A stretch of DNA of 64,000 nucleotides, taken from assembly GCF_030272615.1 (NCBI RefSeq), contig NC_081413.1, forward strand, positions 22,756,501-22,820,500, written 5' to 3'. This document shows positions 60,159 through 64,000 of the stretch, piece after piece. Position 1 is the stretch's first letter; each line of letters opens with the position of its first letter. The translations under genes and the position numbers were made by a program. Source of the stretch: Cryptomeria japonica (lineage: Eukaryota > Streptophyta > Pinopsida > Cupressales > Cupressaceae). A model generated the notes under the pieces. It ran no database searches, was not told where the DNA came from, and saw only the letters and a program-made list of their open reading frames with translations.

Positions 60159-60830
60159 TCATGGAGGAATAACGGTATCTGGAGATAACATGATTTGTTT
60201 TTGAGACATTGGTTTTTGAATATGAGCTACTTCTACAAATAGGGCCTTCTTATGACTTAGAAGCTTTCCCTGATGCAACTTCTGATCTTGACATTCCCGT
60301 GCCTTGCGGATGGTTTCTACTGATTCAAAGAGTGCTTCCTGCCAGGATTCTTCTTTGTACTTCTTCTTTACCTTCCATTGAGGCTTTGTGGTCGTGTGTG
60401 GTGGCCGTTTTAATAGGAGCATGAGTTTAGAACCCAATCCAGCTTTGTTTCTACTAGGTTGTGAAGGAAGATCTATAGGTTCAGTGACTCCTTCTTTGTG
60501 TTTCCCAATAGGTCCTTTACCGCCATATCCCATTTGCTTCATGATTAAGTAGCCTTTGCCATACAGGTGTGTTGGTAGAACAATGTCCAGAGTGGCTGCT
60601 CTATGATCTTCTTCCTCATCTTTGTATAACCAGCTAAGAATGTCCTTGTCTTCTGATTCATGTGCTAGAGTACCCAATTGGATGAAGGTACCATCAAATT
60701 TAGTGATGGGCTGAGTGACCAGATGTGTTGATGTAGTAGGCAATCCATGAGATCTAGGTGATGTTGGTAATTTGGCCAAACATAAAGGCTCCAAAGAGTA
60801 TTCTCCCATGTCTTGGTCTTTGATTTGCAT
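60159..60830 (-). pseudogene. pol: Tat-C G-patch-containing region
   Basis: Follows protease in the same frame, open for 223 codons. Residues about 90-140 form a G-patch: GKGYLIMKQMGYGGKGPIGK, then GVTEPI and NKAGLGSK. G-patches are short glycine-rich modules that bind RNA or activate DEAH helicases. A G-patch after protease is also known in some animal betaretroviruses, so this is a parallel arrangement. The flanking sequence is Lys-rich. A TGA at 60156 (probably CGA) ends it. Confidence 0.75.
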
Positions 60831-61019
60831 CTTCTGCTTGAAGTCTCCCCATAAGGAGTTGGGCTTTGCTATTTGTGGATCTAATGTTAAAGATCACCGC
60901 TTTTCTCTATTATGAGGAACCAAACTATCTTGAGCTGCCCCCATTGCGTTGCAATGTTGAAATGGATTATGGTCAGCAGATATGGATACTTCTTGTCTGT
61001 CATAAGGAAATTTTACACA

Positions 61020-61622
61020 CTAGTGATATGTGGAAGGTACTGCTTGCATTTCATGTATCCAGGGTCGCCCTAATAAAATATTATAGGTAAGGTCTATGTC
61101 TAAGACCTGACATATAGTATCCTTTTGTACTGGTCCTACTTGAATAGGTAATATCAATGTTCCTTTAGAGGACCTTTCCTCATCATCATATGCTTTTATG
61201 GTAATCTTCTTGCAAGGATCAATAGATTCCTCTGAGAAGCCTAATGCACGGATAAGCTTTAAAGTACATATATTAAGTCCGGCTCCTCCATCTATTAGGA
61301 CTCTTTTTACTCGGTGTTTGCAAACAATGACTTCAATATGGAGAGGAGTATTATGTGGATGACTCAATGAAGTATTGTCATGTTCTGAGAAGGTGAGGTT
61401 ATAAGGTCTTGTCATATGGGTGACCATGGCTTGAAATCGGTCTGTATCCAAATTTTGAGGTACATTGGTTTCCAATAGCGCTTGTTCCAATATGTCTTTG
61501 TGCTTTGGTGATAGTTTCAATAATTCCAAGATAGATATCTGAGCTGGAGTCTTGTGTAGTTGGCTAACCAAGTCATATTGGATTTTTGGTGTGATAGTTG
61601 TAGGTGCAGTATGTCCCTTCAA
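61020..61622 (-). pseudogene. pol: Tat-C aspartic protease
   Basis: Open for 200 codons: LVSQLHKTPAQISILELL, VKRVLIDGGAGLNICTL (active site with DGG), IKAYDDEERSSKGTLI and [12 protein letters not shown]. It ends at a TAG in STYHQC (Gln codon). The frame differs by one from gag; a one-base change just upstream of 61622 is the likely cause, because Tat-B reads RPKIVLKG through this place in the gag frame. Confidence 0.9.
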
Positions 61623-62032
61623 GACATTTTCTGAGTTTGGGTTGTTACATTGACAGATCCATGATCATGCCGATCTCGAATGGTGATGACATTGACTTGA
61701 TGATTTTCAGCTGATATGTGGTTGATGGTGTTGTTGTAGATGTGATTAATATGAGCTCTGCGTGTATCATCCGAAGTTGATGCTCCATCTTTGTTGTAAT
61801 TTGGGAGAGGATTTTTGAAGGCTCCATGATCACCATTTGTTTTGAGACCATCCACTGTTAAGTCACCTCGATCAATCATGTCCTGTACTATGTGTTTCAA
61901 TCTCATGCACTCATTTGTTCTATGACCCTTGTTGCGATGGAAATCACAATAGTGTGAATCATTCCACCAAGGTGGTTTGATTGGGGGTTCATAGTTGCTG
62001 ATTGGAGGCAAAGAAAGAATCTTGTTTGCCAA
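61619..62032 (-). pseudogene. gag: Tat-C nucleocapsid part with CHHC zinc motif
   Basis: C-terminal part of gag: PPWWNDSHYCDFHRNKGH then RTNEC gives CX2HX4HX4C, a variant of the retroviral zinc knuckle with His in the second place, as in Tat-B. MIDRGDLTVDG follows. Same frame as the capsid part at 62333-63556, separated by stops. Confidence 0.85.
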
Positions 62033-62332
62033 AAGTTCTCTGAATGCGGATTCTAATGATTGTCCCAGTGGTGTGAAGATGCACTTTTAGAATTGTTCAT
62101 GTTGTTGTGTGAAGTGTTGTTAGGTCCTGGATTCATGTTTTTGTTTTGAGTATCGTTGGTGTTTTTTGTGTTGAGTTGTCCTTGCTCTGTTTTGCGCATA
62201 TGTGTTAGCATTTGTATTAGCATTTTTAGCATTTTTCATGTTTTGAGGATTTCTAGACAATGCGAGTACTGGTTGTTTAGATTTGGGATCATGTGTTTCA
62301 TTGTTGCCTTCATTTTTGTTTCGAGTCCAAAA

Positions 62333-63556
62333 TCAAGATTTGTCAAGGTTGGTGTTGTTCTGGTTATTGTAGTTTGATGAGTTTGTTCCCTCTTTGTAAA
62401 ATTTGAGTGTGCCCTTTTTGACACATGCTTCTTCTACTTGAATGCCATTTTCAATCAATTTAGCGAAAGATGGTATGCATTGAAGTTTCAGTCTATAACT
62501 CATTTCGCCAATCAAGTTATCGATGAAGATTTCCATTTTCTCCTTTTCAAGAATATCTCGAGGATATCGTGATACCATGCGTCGCCAGCGTTGGAGGAAC
62601 ACCATGAATGTTTCATTGTTCTTTTGTTTGGTGTTGCAAACATCTAGCATGGTTATGGCATGTTGGATGTTGTAGGAATAGTGGGTTATGAATTTGTTAA
62701 CCAACTCATCAAATGATCTCACAGGTGGTGAAATTTTGGATAACCATTCCATGGTTTGCCCTCCCAAGCTTCTAGGGAATAACCTCATCAGATAGGTGTC
62801 ATCATGAGCAAATTCAAGGCTTAGTGTGCAAAATTCTCGAACATGATCTCCGGGATCACTCTTCCCATCATATTTATCAAATTTGGGAACGTCTGAGTTT
62901 GGAGGAAAAGGCACCATGTTCAATCTTCTGTCAAATGGGTAAGGACAGATTTCATTTAAAGAGTACCGCACTGTTGTCCCTTGTTGCATATCCTGTATTT
63001 GCCTTTGCAACATTTGCATTTGTTGAGTAAGGGCTGCCAAAGGTATATTGTCTTGTTGAGGGAAAAGTTCTTGCCTTGTATTGGTTCTTAGCTGAAAAGG
63101 TGTGGTAAATGGGATATTTTGCTCTGGTGTTTCTAGCTCAAGTATATGCATTTCTGGTATGTGTTGTTCTGGAATGTGTTGCTTAGGTATATGTTGTTCA
63201 AAGTTATGGGTTTCTTCTTCTCTTTGTTTTTCTTGGTATGCATATTGTCGATATCTAGTTTTAAAGATGTTTGGGTCTAAATCTTTGGGAAGTTTAACGC
63301 CTTTACTTGTAAGCATGAGCAGATATTTTTCTTTGTCATTTTTCATAAGCTTTTCTACAAGTTTTTGGAATGAAGGGTTTTCTTGACATTCCCGAAGAAG
63401 TGCTTCAGTAATTTCAGGTTCTTCTACGGGTGGAACTTCAAAAGGATTTGATAATCTTCGATTCATACTAGACTCAGCGTGTGCCTCGCTTTGTTTGTCT
63501 CTTTGAGAGTGAGTAACAGGCATTTTTGTAGAAACTCTCAGTGATGAAAGGGACAA
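62333..63556 (-). pseudogene. gag: Tat-C gag capsid
   Basis: 407 open codons. The N-terminal third has short repeats (QHIPKQHIPEQHIPEMHI). The capsid domain follows: ICPYPFDRRLN, VPKFDKYDGKSDPGDHV, TYLMRLFPRSLGGQTMEW, CNTKQKNNETFMVFLQRWRR. It ends at TGA 62330 in DKSRFWTRNK (Arg codon). Gag-like sequence with more stops goes on to 62033. The first Met here may not be the true start, as the next upstream frame overlaps it. Confidence 0.9.
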
Positions 63557-63911
63557 AAGCCTCGTTGATATGTTGTTCGGGGGTGGGTGGTTCTGGTCGA
63601 GATGTGGTATAAGTGATACACTCGTCGGGCAAGAATGCGGGATTGATTTTTCTGCTACGGTTTATGGTTTGATTAAAAGCAGACTTTTGACAGTATGCTC
63701 TTGTCTTCAAGGGTTCTTTATCAAATTTGCTAGACTTGTTTTGGATATACCGTTTGACGTGATGAAGGAATACCCAATGAGATTTGAAGAGTTGACGATT
63801 GATGTATAAAAACTTATTTCTCTTGATGAATTTGGAAAAACTAGGTTGTTGTTTCTTCAACGTGATGTTACAATAAAGGTTCTTTCTTCTCAGAATAAAG
63901 GGATTAGTCAT
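63474..63911 (-). other. Open frame before gag in Tat-C (145 codons)
   Basis: A basic, Lys/Arg-rich frame that overlaps the start of gag by about 80 bp in another frame. Ogre-type elements carry an extra ORF before gag, but this one has no recognisable motif, and the final 27 residues are only gag sequence out of frame. It may be leader DNA. Confidence 0.35.
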
Positions 63912-64000
63912 GCATGAGTGATCAATGGTTTCCTTTGATTAGTTTGGATTCAGTTGTTTCTTATTTTTGAAAATTTCAAATCTTACTCTATCAGAGTGAA
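63912..64000 (-). other. Leader of Tat-C, cut by window edge
   Basis: Non-coding. The primer site and 5' LTR are expected to lie beyond base 64000. Confidence 0.5.

Larger units (their letters stand above)
48557..64000 (-). mobile_element. Tat-C: near-complete Ty3/gypsy element with antisense PMD gene
   Basis: 3' LTR (48557-51171), polypurine tract, antisense PMD gene, then on the minus strand integrase, archaeal-type RNase H, RT, linker, G-patch, protease, zinc motif and gag. The 5' LTR lies beyond the right edge. Domain order is Ty3/gypsy, and the second RNase H type and antisense gene point to the Tat/Ogre group. Pol from protease to RNase H stays in one frame with only point stops (near 61018, 60156, 60066, 59838, 59043, 58443), nearly all Gln or Arg codons changed by C-to-T. 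It is inserted into the multi-zinc-knuckle element. Confidence 0.92.

Overview
This window reads as intergenic DNA from a large, repeat-rich plant genome. A conifer or other gymnosperm is plausible, but the sequence does not prove it. I found no intact host gene, rRNA, tRNA or CRISPR array. Almost everything is LTR retrotransposon, mostly inactivated by stops, frameshifts and deletions, with elements inserted into one another. Many stops look like C-to-T changes in Gln or Arg codons, as expected for long-methylated transposons.

Layout. 1-7411: a decayed Ty1/copia element (plus strand), with a 3' LTR truncated by a deletion that also removed the end of RNase H. 7412-8826: a gypsy-like LTR remnant that carries a complete 368-bp TRIM (7445-7812, target duplication ATAGG). 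9157-10086: a minus-strand solo LTR. 10087-12480: remnant 1 of a minus-strand Ty3/gypsy element (gag and protease). 12481-15464: non-coding DNA with a long GA microsatellite. 15465-16317 and 44598-46440: the two halves of a second copy of that gypsy remnant. It is split by a 28.3-kb element (16318-44597) flanked by the target duplication CACCA.

The 28.3-kb element has 2.5-kb LTRs and a broken gag, with no recognisable pol. Between gag and the 3' LTR lies an 8.8-kb imperfect palindrome (20430-29193). Its arms contain CT- or GA-rich repeats and clusters of GCCAAATTTGGC. Its centre is 4.2 kb of a 20-bp minisatellite present in both orientations. The LTRs carry 10 and 13 copies of a roughly 33-bp palindrome. 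The right LTR contains an unidentified 1.2-kb insertion and an 11.5-kb minus-strand gypsy element, Tat-B (32472-43967, target duplication GAAAC). Tat-B has lost RT, RNase H and the integrase core.

46441-48556 is the 5' part of an element with a methionine-tRNA primer site and a gag containing a coiled coil and four zinc knuckles. It is interrupted at 48557 by Tat-C, a near full-length minus-strand gypsy element running off the right edge (gag, protease, G-patch, RT, archaeal-type RNase H, integrase).

The most system-like feature is shared by Tat-B and Tat-C. Each carries, antisense to gag-pol and just inside its 3' LTR, a spliced-looking gene for a plant mobile domain (PMD) protein. Both copies have a TATA-like box, a short first exon, a GTAAGT donor, a phase-0 intron filled with a minisatellite, and an exon beginning the PMD. 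Upstream is a stem-loop whose pairing is kept despite sequence change.
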